Below, one piece after another: positions 33,804 through 41,570 of a DNA stretch of 64,000 bases (position 1 is its first letter; each line of letters starts with the position of its first letter). The DNA comes from Bacteroidaceae bacterium. Lineage in GTDB: Bacteria; Bacteroidota; Bacteroidia; Bacteroidales; Bacteroidaceae. The notes under the pieces were generated by a model. That model saw only the letters and a program-made list of their open reading frames with translations, searched no databases and had not been told where the DNA came from. Made by a program: the position numbers and the translations under genes. Location of the stretch: NCBI GenBank assembly GCA_024401275.1, contig JAKSLJ010000004.1, forward strand, positions 87,693 to 151,692. The letters run 5' to 3'.

Positions 33804-35204
33804 TCAAACTTTGTGTACGATAACAGCGTCTTTTTTGCCATTTATTTCGTCCAAAACAACTCTGCAAATCGTATTGTCGAGCACTTGTTGAGACTGAGCT
33901 ATATCACTCTTATTATCAGCGACTTTGAGCTGAACCTTGATATAGTTGTCTGTAAAGCCACTAAGAGTTCTACCCTTGCCTTTCTCAAGGAGCACAAGTC
34001 GCTCTTCACCAAGGTGTTTGGCATAGAAAGCCAGAGTTTTCTCTTCCGACAGTTCCAACAACGCATTCAAGCGGCGTTTCTTTTCCTGTTCATCTACTAT
34101 ATAAGGAATCTTCAGCGCTGCCGTACCAGGTCGCTCGCTGTAAGGGAATACATGGAGCTGCGTCACATCCAAGCTCTTCAAGAACTCATAGCACTCTTCG
34201 AAGCACTCTGGAGTCTCACCGCGACAGCCCACCATAACATCCACTCCAATGAAAGCATCTGGCATATACTGCTTTATCAGTTCCACCTTATGACGGAAAA
34301 GTGCTGTATCGTAGCGTCGGTGCATAAGTTTCAGAACGGTATCGGAGCCACTCTGCAGCGGAATATGGAAATGCGGCATGAACTTCTTGCTACGCGCGCA
34401 ATATATAATAATGTCATCCGTAAGCAATTCCGGCTCTATACTGCTTATGCGATAGCGTTCTATTCCTTCCACTTGATCTAGCGCTTTCACGAGGTCAAAG
34501 AATGTCTCGCCAGTAGAACGACCGAAATCTCCGATATTAACTCCCGTGATGACAATCTCCTTGCCGCCCTTTGCAGCCACCTCCTTTGCCTGCTCCACAA
34601 GGAATTCAACAGAAGCATTGCGCGAAAAACCACGAGCATAAGGAATAGTGCAATAAGTGCAGAAATGGTTGCAACCATCCTGAACCTTCAGGAAGAAGCG
34701 CGTGCGGTTGCCTCGTGAGCACGAAGGAGCAAAAGATGTGATATCCTTTGTTTTCGGAGTAACCAAAACCTTGTCATTTGTGGATTTGACGATTTGGTGA
34801 TTTGATGATTTTTCATTTTCCGAATTTACCGATTGCTCCGAGAATCTCTCTGAGAGAATCTGGATTAGCTGTGCCTTCTCATTGCTGCCAAGAACAAGGT
34901 CAACGCCCTCTATCTTCGCCACTTCATTACCTTCCAACTGAGCATAACAACCCGTTACAGCAACGAAAGCATTTGGATGCTGACGCGCCATACGACGGAT
35001 AGCCTGACGACATTTTCGGTCAGCAACCTCCGTAACAGAGCAAGTATTGATAAGGCAAATATCAGCCTCTTCGCCCTTCTCTGCCGTTGTTACGCCATAC
35101 GAAGCAAGCATCTCGCCGAAAGTGCTTGTCTCGGCGAAGTTCAGTTTGCAGCCCAGCGTGTAGTAAGCCGCCTTCTTGTTTTGAAATGCTGAAGTATCTA
35201 TCAT
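33804..35204 (-). CDS. mtaB: tRNA t6A37 methylthiotransferase (MtaB-like)
   Basis: A 466-residue MiaB/MtaB-family radical SAM enzyme that adds a methylthio group to t6A37 of tRNA. Residues 15-120 form the UPF0004 domain with its three cysteines (LGCKLN, NTCSVTEVADRKC, GCYAQ); CNHFCTYCTIPYARG is the radical SAM cluster; the C-terminus is a TRAM-like domain. The start at 35204 (MIDTSAFQNKK) fits the family. Residues about 130-147 (SENEKSSNHQIVKSTND) come from a simple repeat of the same type as an intergenic repeat near 15196-15230, inserted in frame between domains. Confidence 0.9.
   Translation of the reverse strand: MIDTSAFQNKKAAYYTLGCKLNFAETSTFGEMLASYGVTTAEKGEEADICLINTCSVTEVADRKCRQAIRRMARQHPNAFVAVTGCYAQLEGNEVAKIEGVDLVLGSNEKAQLIQILSERFSEQSVNSENEKSSNHQIVKSTNDKVLVTPKTKDITSFAPSCSRGNRTRFFLKVQDGCNHFCTYCTIPYARGFSRNASVEFLVEQAKEVAAKGGKEIVITGVNIGDFGRSTGETFFDLVKALDQVEGIERYRISSIEPELLTDDIIIYCARSKKFMPHFHIPLQSGSDTVLKLMHRRYDTALFRHKVELIKQYMPDAFIGVDVMVGCRGETPECFEECYEFLKSLDVTQLHVFPYSERPGTAALKIPYIVDEQEKKRRLNALLELSEEKTLAFYAKHLGEERLVLLEKGKGRTLSGFTDNYIKVQLKVADNKSDIAQSQQVLDNTICRVVLDEINGKKDAVIVHKV
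34778..34830. repeat. AAATC-type simple repeat inside mtaB
   Basis: Minus-strand AAATCATCAAATCACCAAAT followed by CGTCAAATCC. The same kind of repeat is intergenic at 15196-15230 and 25316-25350. Confidence 0.7.
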
Positions 35205-35257
35205 AGTAATGCAGCAATATCTGTCATTATAAAAAGTCAATAACCTTGAAACGTGTG

Positions 35258-35265
35258 CAAAGGTA
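35258..35265 (-). promoter_or_regulatory. -7 box of mtaB
   Basis: Minus-strand TACCTTTG, 53 bases before the start codon; no clear -33. Confidence 0.5.
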
Positions 35266-35373
35266 AGAACTTTTTAGGCAAATTTAACGTAAAAAAGGCT
35301 CTTTTTAAGCATTATTAGGGAAATCCCCCATAAAAATGAAGGATTTCCCCCCTCACATTATATAATATATGTA

Positions 35374-35381
35374 TAACTTTG
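35374..35381 (+). promoter_or_regulatory. -7 box of gene 35413
   Basis: TAACTTTG preceded by an AT-rich stretch (TTATATAATATATG); 31 bases before the start codon. The -33 region is not conserved. Confidence 0.55.
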
Positions 35382-35412
35382 CAGCAGATTATTAACCCAT
35401 AACAACATAATC

Positions 35413-36798
35413 ATGAAACATTTCATACTCTCAATCATCGCTATTCTAGCAGTCGGAACAACTAGTTCTATGGCTCAAGAAGATACCTACCTTACCCCAA
35501 ACAAGGACACTAAGGAGGCTAAGGAACTGCGCGAAGCGGAGCGCAAAGTCAACAAGCAGGCAGAAGAAGAGGACGATTTGTACTTTTCTCCGAAGAAAGA
35601 GAGCAAAGAGGAAAAGGCTCAGCGCAAAGCCGAGTTTCTAGCCGAGAAAGAGGCAAAAAAACAGGCAAAAAAGGATAAAGAGATATTCGAGCTTCAAGCG
35701 CAGTTAGAAATGGAACAACGCGCATACAACGAAATGTTGGTTCGCCTATATCGTCGTCTGTACCACGATGACGTTGACATCTACAACCGCCATTTCACAT
35801 ACGAAAATCCTGATACCATTTATCGTGATTCTCTCAACAACGACTTCTTCTCCATCACCACTGGTACTGACGATTTATACGATCCAAACGAAGATTTCAG
35901 ATATTACAGGACATTAAGCCGTTTCGACTATGTCATGCTCGACATTGACGCAATGTCTGGAGTTCCATACTGGTTCGCACCTTGGTACATAAGCCCTACC
36001 CGCATAAATCTGGATTGGGTATTTCCTTCACCACGTTTCAGCAATCCATTCGGTCCAGGCTGGTGGGGAGCAATATACAACCCATGGTACTACGGTTACA
36101 TCAGAGATCCATGGTATTACGGCTTCCACCGAGATCCATGGTGGTACACATGGTACGACCCTTACACTGACGGATACTACGGATGGAACGGCATCTACGG
36201 CATGAGAAGCAGTTACAACAACAGACCTTATTACGAAAACTATTACGTTCCTAATTATGGTTATGTTGGCACCACAGGACATCAGCGTACCGGCAACCAC
36301 AATTCTGGCAGCGGCACAAGAAACCATGGTTCTGGCAGTTACGCTTACAGCTACGCCAATACAAGCACAAGCAAATGGGGTGTACGCACAACGACAAACA
36401 TTTCTGACCCATCAGGATGGGTGCCTTCACGTTCAAGCGGAAACAACCGCTATAGCGGATACTCTGACTACAACAGTTCGTCTGGACCTACCTACACTAG
36501 TCCCCGCTATAATGGCACCACATCTACCTTCACTCCAGCAAGCGGCAATAGCAGCTATGGCTCTACAAGAAGCAATTACAGCAGTTCTTCAAGCAGTTAC
36601 AGCAGTTCTTCCGGCGGCTACGGTTCATCAAGCAGCTACAGCAGTTTCAACAGCGGCAGCAGTTCTTCTAGTAGCAGTTCTTCAAGAAGTTCATCAAGCA
36701 GTTCAAGCAGCGTAACTACAAGCACGCCAAACAACTACAGCTCTAGCGGCAGTGCAGCCGGTTCATACGGTGCAAGAGGTGCTGGCGGCAGAAGATAA
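35413..36798 (+). CDS. Secreted low-complexity protein (charged, aromatic, Ser-rich sections)
   Basis: A 461-residue protein with a signal peptide (MKHFILSIIAILAVGTTSSM AQ, cleaved near 21). Three compositional sections: a charged helix-rich part (40-110), a Trp/Tyr/Pro-rich part (185-285; repeated NPWYYGY, DPWYYGF and DPWWYTW), and a Ser/Gly/Tyr-rich tail (330-461) with runs of Ser up to 8 long, ending YGARGAGGRR. I do not recognise a family. Likely envelope-associated; the disordered Ser-rich tail might be a modification or interaction surface. Confidence 0.75.
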   Translation: MKHFILSIIAILAVGTTSSMAQEDTYLTPNKDTKEAKELREAERKVNKQAEEEDDLYFSPKKESKEEKAQRKAEFLAEKEAKKQAKKDKEIFELQAQLEMEQRAYNEMLVRLYRRLYHDDVDIYNRHFTYENPDTIYRDSLNNDFFSITTGTDDLYDPNEDFRYYRTLSRFDYVMLDIDAMSGVPYWFAPWYISPTRINLDWVFPSPRFSNPFGPGWWGAIYNPWYYGYIRDPWYYGFHRDPWWYTWYDPYTDGYYGWNGIYGMRSSYNNRPYYENYYVPNYGYVGTTGHQRTGNHNSGSGTRNHGSGSYAYSYANTSTSKWGVRTTTNISDPSGWVPSRSSGNNRYSGYSDYNSSSGPTYTSPRYNGTTSTFTPASGNSSYGSTRSNYSSSSSSYSSSSGGYGSSSSYSSFNSGSSSSSSSSSRSSSSSSSSVTTSTPNNYSSSGSAAGSYGARGAGGRR

Positions 36799-36903
36799 CA
36801 TACATTTTTCCTATTAATAATGAAAAATTAAAAATTAAAACGTGCGCAGCCCTTTAATCTTTAATCTTTAATTTTTAATCTTTATCAAATACCAACCAGA
36901 AAT

Positions 36904-38478
36904 ATGAAAAAGATCTTATCCGCTGCACTTTTGCTCACAAGCCTGAGCATCAATGCACAAGAAACATATACAAACGCAGAACTTGCTACTCAAGACCTCG
37001 ACGGAGATGCCCGCTACGTAGGTATGGGTGGTGCCATGGAAGCTCTCGGAGCAAACATATCGGCAGCGTCTGAGAACCCTGCAGCAATGGGACTTTTCCG
37101 TTCCAATGCGGCAAGCGTTTCCTTCGGAATGTCAAACCACAGTGCCATCGGCAACAGAAGCGCTGATTCCAGAACGGTTGTAAACCTTGACCAGGCGGGC
37201 GTTGTTTTCAATCATCGCATCGGTTACAACTCTTACCTCAACTGGGGCATCAACTACCACAAGAGCACAAACTTCAACCAGATAATGGCAATTGCCAGCG
37301 AAGGATTGAAGTATGGCGATATTACCGTCAAAAACGAAGACGGATCTGTAGCCTACTCTTACCCTCTCTATGGTTCGCAGAACGGCATAACATACGAAAA
37401 GGGCGGCGACATCGTTGACTCTCAGGTAGATAAGCTCAACTATGTACTTATTGGCGACCAGACTTTCAGTTCCTACGACAACTTCCTCAAGCGCGACCGC
37501 AGAGGCTACATCTCCAACTACGACTTCACAATTTCCGGCAACCACAATAACCGCATATTCTGGGGAGCATCCCTTACGATTGCCGACGTAAAATACAAGA
37601 ACAGGACAAGCTACGAGGAGAAGGTACTTGACCTCGGAGAACCTAACGGCAACATCACTTTCGAGGACACTCACAACATTAAAGGTATCGGCGTGAATAT
37701 CAAGGGTGGTATCATCGTACGTCCTATAGAGGAAAATCCTTTACGAGTAGGTCTCTCAGTAGAAACGCCAACATGGTACAACCTGAGCTCAGAAAGCCAG
37801 ACTTACGGCGCACACACTATCTACATTAACGAACCGGGCTTACTCCTTCTTCCTTTGAAGGCTAGCACAAAATGCGACCACTCTTTCGTCATAACTACTC
37901 CTTGGAAGTTCGGCATCTCTGCTGGAACTACCTTCGGAAGAAACCTTGCCATCGGAGCTTCGTTCAACTACGCAGACTACTCAACCATTAAGTCTAAGTT
38001 TAAGGAGGATCACAAATACGACTGGTGGAAAGACGACATTTCAACATCTTATCAGAACGACGAAGCCATGAACAAGCACACTAAGGCTACTCTCAAGGGC
38101 GTTTCTACACTGAAACTCGGTGCTGAGTATCGTATTACGCCAAACATCTCATTACGAGCTGGTTACAACCTTGTAACTCCTATGTACAGCAAGGATGGCG
38201 TTCGCAATATGTTCATCAACAGCCCAGGCATTGAGACTGCAACTACTACCGACTACACAAACTGGCAATCAACAAACCGCTTCACTTGCGGCGCTGGTTT
38301 CACTAAGGGCAAGTTCTTCGCTGACGTTGCTTTCCAGTACAGCACAGTAAGCGGCACTTACCTTCCTTACCAGAACTGTAGCGACATCGTTCTCGATGCT
38401 TACGTTACTCCTTCTCGTCCGATTGACATCACAAACTCACGCACTCAGCTTATCTGCACAATCGGCGTTAAGTTCTAG
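36904..38478 (+). CDS. FadL/OMPP1-like outer-membrane transporter
   Basis: A 524-residue protein with a signal peptide (MKKILSAALLLTSLSINAQ) and an N-terminal stretch (DGDARYVGMGGAMEALGANI, then SENPAAMGLF) that matches the hatch region of FadL/OMPP1/TodX family barrels, which pass hydrophobic compounds across the outer membrane. Many aromatic-ended strands follow, to a final IGVKF. The 105 bases before it hold TTTAATCTTTAA-type repeats. Confidence 0.8.
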   Translation: MKKILSAALLLTSLSINAQETYTNAELATQDLDGDARYVGMGGAMEALGANISAASENPAAMGLFRSNAASVSFGMSNHSAIGNRSADSRTVVNLDQAGVVFNHRIGYNSYLNWGINYHKSTNFNQIMAIASEGLKYGDITVKNEDGSVAYSYPLYGSQNGITYEKGGDIVDSQVDKLNYVLIGDQTFSSYDNFLKRDRRGYISNYDFTISGNHNNRIFWGASLTIADVKYKNRTSYEEKVLDLGEPNGNITFEDTHNIKGIGVNIKGGIIVRPIEENPLRVGLSVETPTWYNLSSESQTYGAHTIYINEPGLLLLPLKASTKCDHSFVITTPWKFGISAGTTFGRNLAIGASFNYADYSTIKSKFKEDHKYDWWKDDISTSYQNDEAMNKHTKATLKGVSTLKLGAEYRITPNISLRAGYNLVTPMYSKDGVRNMFINSPGIETATTTDYTNWQSTNRFTCGAGFTKGKFFADVAFQYSTVSGTYLPYQNCSDIVLDAYVTPSRPIDITNSRTQLICTIGVKF

Positions 38479-38509
38479 AAACTAACTCTCTCATTTTCAC
38501 ACACATAAA

Positions 38510-38578
38510 GTAGGGCGAGGATTTCCGAGACCGTTCCCACGCAACATTGGGTTTGCGGCTCAGAAATCCTCGCCCTAC
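38510..38578. repeat. REP-like palindromic element, copy 2
   Basis: GTAGGGCGAGGATTTCCGAG and the complement at the far end (AGAAATCCTCGCCCTAC). Arms shared with 8857-8918; the loop differs. It lies between convergent genes and may terminate transcription. Confidence 0.85.
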
Positions 38579-38604
38579 ATTTTTATATTATCAATTTTCA
38601 ATTA

Positions 38605-40539
38605 TCAATTAACAATTATCGCTCCGCCTTGAGCCTGGAGCTTTATCTTAAGTTTTCCGTTCTTGTCAGTCTTGACTGTCTGGTTCATTTTCCAATCGTC
38701 ATGGAGAGTAACAGTCTGTTTTCTACCGATGAAAGGAAGGTCGAGGTTGAGAGTCATCTCTTCCTTAGTACCATTCAAAGCAGCTATGTACCACTTATCG
38801 CCACTTCTGCGAGCGATTACAGCGTATTTGCCAGGATATCCGTCAACATAAAGCGTCTCGTCCCACTTGCAAGGCAATGTCTTGAGCCAATCAAGTTTCT
38901 CCTGTTCTACATCCTCAAGATTGTTCGGATAGATTGCAACGCACTGAACAGCAGTCTGCATAGTAATGCCGGAAGCCATCTCAAAGAGGTCTGTTGTCTG
39001 ACGAGCATGGCGCGACTTATTGTCCTTGCTCATAAACTTATTCATGATGACACCACCCCAGTCCATTGAAGCCGAAGCGTTGCGACAGAATGGATGAAGA
39101 GTAAGGTCGAAAGGTTCGCTCTTTGCAGCACCTTCGCCGAAGAACACATTCTCTGATGCGAGCACTGCCTCGCTTGCCACGAAGTTCGGATACATCCTTT
39201 CCCAACCGCGTGGAATCGTACAACCGTGGAACACAACCTGGATGCCATACTCGTTAGCGTCGGCAAGGATGTCTTCGTAGAGTTGCATTGTTGGCTGCTT
39301 GTCGCCAGCGAAAAAGTCAACCTTGATGCCCTTGATGCCGATGGACTTCATCCATTTCATCTCGCGATGGCGGTTTGCCGCTGTGTTCATTCCGTTACGA
39401 GGAGTCTGTGGAGCATCACTCCAATGACCGTTGCTGTTGTACCAAAGCATGAGCGAAACACCCTTGCTCTGAGCGTATTTTGAGAGTTCTGCAATCTTGT
39501 CGCGCCCAATCTTCTCGTCCCACCAGTTGTCAACGAGTACATATTCGTAACCCATTGCTGCTGAGAGGTCTATCATCTGTTTCTGAACGTCATAGGTAAT
39601 GAAATCGTCCTGCCAGATAAGCCAGCTCCAAGTGTAGCGACCGTTCTTGTAATTTGTGGAAGCCGCAAACACCTCATCCACAACATCATACTGGATTGTT
39701 GTCTCTGTGATAGGCTTCAATGTCTTGCCGAGAGTTATTGTACGCCAAGGAGTTGGCTGTGGAAGAGAGAGTCCCGGAGTAGCATTGCCAAGACCGTTCA
39801 TCTCGCCGTCCATTGGGAAAGCTATCGAATAACCGTTCTTTGCATCCCAATCGCAGAGATGAGAGCCGCAGTAAGTGCCATTTACGCCAGTTTCCGCGAT
39901 AAGCACCCAACCGTCATTTCCCTCATGGAAAAGGCAAGGGAAGGTGTAGCCGTGACCGAAAGCAGAGCGCTGAGCCACAGGAGCATCCTTCGTGTAGCCT
40001 TCCTCATAGCTTGGTTTTGTGTGCATCCAGCCCACCATCGGATCGCTCTGCGGAGTGATGAAGGTCGTGGTGTTGTCAGGAAGTTTGAATGAAGTGAGTT
40101 CCTTTGTTATGACAAGGCTGCGCACATCGTCACGCTGCTGTGGAACGATATAGCGGAAAGCCACGTCATTGTTAGACACTTGGAACTCCACATCATACTT
40201 GTATCTGTCGGCAGTTTCAAGCGAAACGACCAATTTGTTTGCCTCGTAGCTGATGTGCGACGCCTTGGCATTGCGCATCTCGTACTGCTTGCTGACCGTT
40301 TCTTTCTTATCACCTTTCACGGTAAGTCCCTTGCTCCAGTCGCTCTTGTTTGTGACGAAGCCGAGCTGCGACGGTTCTATCATCTGCTTGCCGTCGAGAG
40401 AAACTGAGTAACTCATCTTGCCGTCAGCCACATTTGTGTTCACAACAAGGCAACCGTCAGGCGATGTTACAGTATATTGCTGCGCCATTGCTGAGGCAGC
40501 AAACAACATAAAGGAAACATTAAGAATAAGATTTTTCAT
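38605..40539 (-). CDS. Glycoside hydrolase family 97, retaining (alpha-galactosidase type)
   Basis: A 644-residue periplasmic or outer-membrane enzyme with a signal peptide ending AMAQQ. N-terminal beta-sandwich (25-270), catalytic TIM barrel (about 280-530) and C-terminal beta domain, the GH97 order. GH97 contains inverting alpha-glucosidases (SusB type) and retaining alpha-galactosidases; the latter use an Asp nucleophile. Here GIKGIKVDFFAGD presents Asp408 in that position, with Glu457 in FVASEAVLASE the likely acid/base, so the retaining type is inferred. No susC/susD genes are nearby. It has a full promoter at 40589-40620. Confidence 0.9.
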   Translation of the reverse strand: MKNLILNVSFMLFAASAMAQQYTVTSPDGCLVVNTNVADGKMSYSVSLDGKQMIEPSQLGFVTNKSDWSKGLTVKGDKKETVSKQYEMRNAKASHISYEANKLVVSLETADRYKYDVEFQVSNNDVAFRYIVPQQRDDVRSLVITKELTSFKLPDNTTTFITPQSDPMVGWMHTKPSYEEGYTKDAPVAQRSAFGHGYTFPCLFHEGNDGWVLIAETGVNGTYCGSHLCDWDAKNGYSIAFPMDGEMNGLGNATPGLSLPQPTPWRTITLGKTLKPITETTIQYDVVDEVFAASTNYKNGRYTWSWLIWQDDFITYDVQKQMIDLSAAMGYEYVLVDNWWDEKIGRDKIAELSKYAQSKGVSLMLWYNSNGHWSDAPQTPRNGMNTAANRHREMKWMKSIGIKGIKVDFFAGDKQPTMQLYEDILADANEYGIQVVFHGCTIPRGWERMYPNFVASEAVLASENVFFGEGAAKSEPFDLTLHPFCRNASASMDWGGVIMNKFMSKDNKSRHARQTTDLFEMASGITMQTAVQCVAIYPNNLEDVEQEKLDWLKTLPCKWDETLYVDGYPGKYAVIARRSGDKWYIAALNGTKEEMTLNLDLPFIGRKQTVTLHDDWKMNQTVKTDKNGKLKIKLQAQGGAIIVN

Positions 40540-40588
40540 AAGTAGGTTAAGTTTTATCCGAACGTAAAAAGTGCTTCATTTGCGTCTG

Positions 40589-40620
40589 CAAATATACATC
40601 TTTTAATTAAAACCCACAAA
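40589..40620 (-). promoter_or_regulatory. Promoter of GH97 gene
   Basis: Minus-strand TTTG (40617-40620), 20-bp spacer, TATATTTG (40589-40596). One TGTAAGCA hairpin lies just upstream. Confidence 0.75.
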
Positions 40621-40652
40621 ACATCTGCCCTTTTTTATGCATTTTTTCGAAA

Positions 40653-40680
40653 TGTAAGCATTTTCACCATTTTGCTTACA
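40653..40680. promoter_or_regulatory. Palindromic site TGTAAGCA-N12-TGCTTACA, copy 1
   Basis: Perfect 8-bp arms with a 12-base loop, 32 bases upstream of the GH97 -33 element, so a possible operator. Confidence 0.6.
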
Positions 40681-40865
40681 ATCTGATTTTGGCAAGTCGC
40701 TGAGAATTGCGCGAAATGTAATCGTTGCTATTTGTACGCAAATATCAAAGTCTCACAAAGACAACACACCACTGATAATCAGCAAGTTACAACACGATTC
40801 ACGCAAACACAGCCGAGAAAGCCCCGAAACAGCCCGAAAAAAGCAGTGCGTTATGGGTAGAAACC

Positions 40866-40931
40866 CCTAGGAAAGCATGTCGTAATCCTTAGGATTTCAT
40901 ATCGTTTTCCTATGGGTTTCTGCATAAGCCC
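40866..40931. repeat. 22-bp-period array, second locus
   Basis: Three 22-nt units from 40866, 40888 and 40910 (CCTAGGAAAGCATGTCGTAA.., CTTAGGATTTCATATCGTTT.., CTATGGGTTTCTGCATAAGC..). Allowing a one-base shift, they align with the units at 3027-3187. Confidence 0.65.
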
Positions 40932-41027
40932 CAGAATTAGGGCAAAAGGAAGACTTTCAAGCACAGTTTTCGCGCTACAGAAGATTATCTGGACGAAAAA
41001 GTCAACAATGGCAGAAATGACATATTG

Positions 41028-41055
41028 TAAGCATTTCAGGCTTTTTGCTTACAAA
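41028..41055. promoter_or_regulatory. Palindromic site TGTAAGCA-N12-TGCTTACA, copy 2
   Basis: Same 8-bp arms (9 bp if the flanking T and A are counted) and same 12-base loop length as the copy at 40653-40680. Confidence 0.6.
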
Positions 41056-41110
41056 TAGCAAAAACGGCAAAAACCGTAATATTCCATGCGGAAACACAAC
41101 CCCCACATTC

Positions 41111-41360
41111 TTTCCGGGTAAGTAAGTCAGTAAGTAAGTCATAACATGGAAGGGGTAAAATAGGCACTTTGAGGACTTTCACAAAAGGTAGCTTCAAAAC
41201 AGCTAAGAAAGTAACAAAGAAGAAAATTTTATATATATAATATATATTATATATATAAATTCGGCTCGCAAGTATTTTCCGAAAAGCCAGAAAAAGTTTT
41301 TCAACACTTTTATCCCCCCTCACATTTTCTGACTTACTTACTGACTTACTTACCCGGAAA
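41111..41360. repeat. 31-bp perfect inverted repeat flanking a 188-bp segment
   Basis: Left arm 41111-41141 begins TTTCCGGGTAAGTAAGTCAG; right arm 41330-41360 is its exact complement. The segment between has a central palindrome of TA-rich sequence (about 41229-41261). The geometry is like a small invertible DNA segment or a MITE; no target duplication or recombinase gene is visible. Confidence 0.85.
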
Positions 41361-41493
41361 CTTTTAGCACTTTTAATTTCCGCATTGATTTTACCCCAAA
41401 TGGACTATTTGTGGGCTACGGCATAAATGTGACCGTTGCACATTTGGCTCAAGGCATAAAATGAAGCCAATAAGCAAATTTCTTAACCAATCT

Positions 41494-41525
41494 TTTGCAT
41501 TTACGAAGTAAATTGTCTAACTTTG
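41494..41525 (+). promoter_or_regulatory. Promoter of first CotH operon
   Basis: TTTG at 41494-41497, 20-bp spacer, TAACTTTG at 41518-41525. It lies outside the inverted repeat, so its orientation is fixed. Confidence 0.78.
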
Positions 41526-41570
41526 CGCCGTCTAAGAGACTTTTCTGACTAACAAACAATTACTATCATC

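Larger units (their letters stand above)
40540..41570. other. Long divergent intergenic region with several repeat structures
   Basis: 1031 bases between the GH97 gene (minus) and the first CotH gene (plus). It contains the GH97 promoter, two TGTAAGCA-N12-TGCTTACA hairpins, a 22-bp-period array, a 31-bp perfect inverted repeat around 188 bp with a central AT palindrome, and the CotH promoter. No credible gene; a 95-codon minus-strand frame at 41036-41323 overlaps the repeats. Confidence 0.8.

Noticed and set aside
38605-40539. Polysaccharide utilisation locus around GH97
   Set aside because: No susC/susD pair or other carbohydrate-active genes nearby; the barrel protein at 31657 has no plug domain.
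40540-41570. Origin of replication in the AT-rich palindrome region
   Set aside because: No dnaA gene and no clustered DnaA boxes seen; the AT palindrome alone is not enough.
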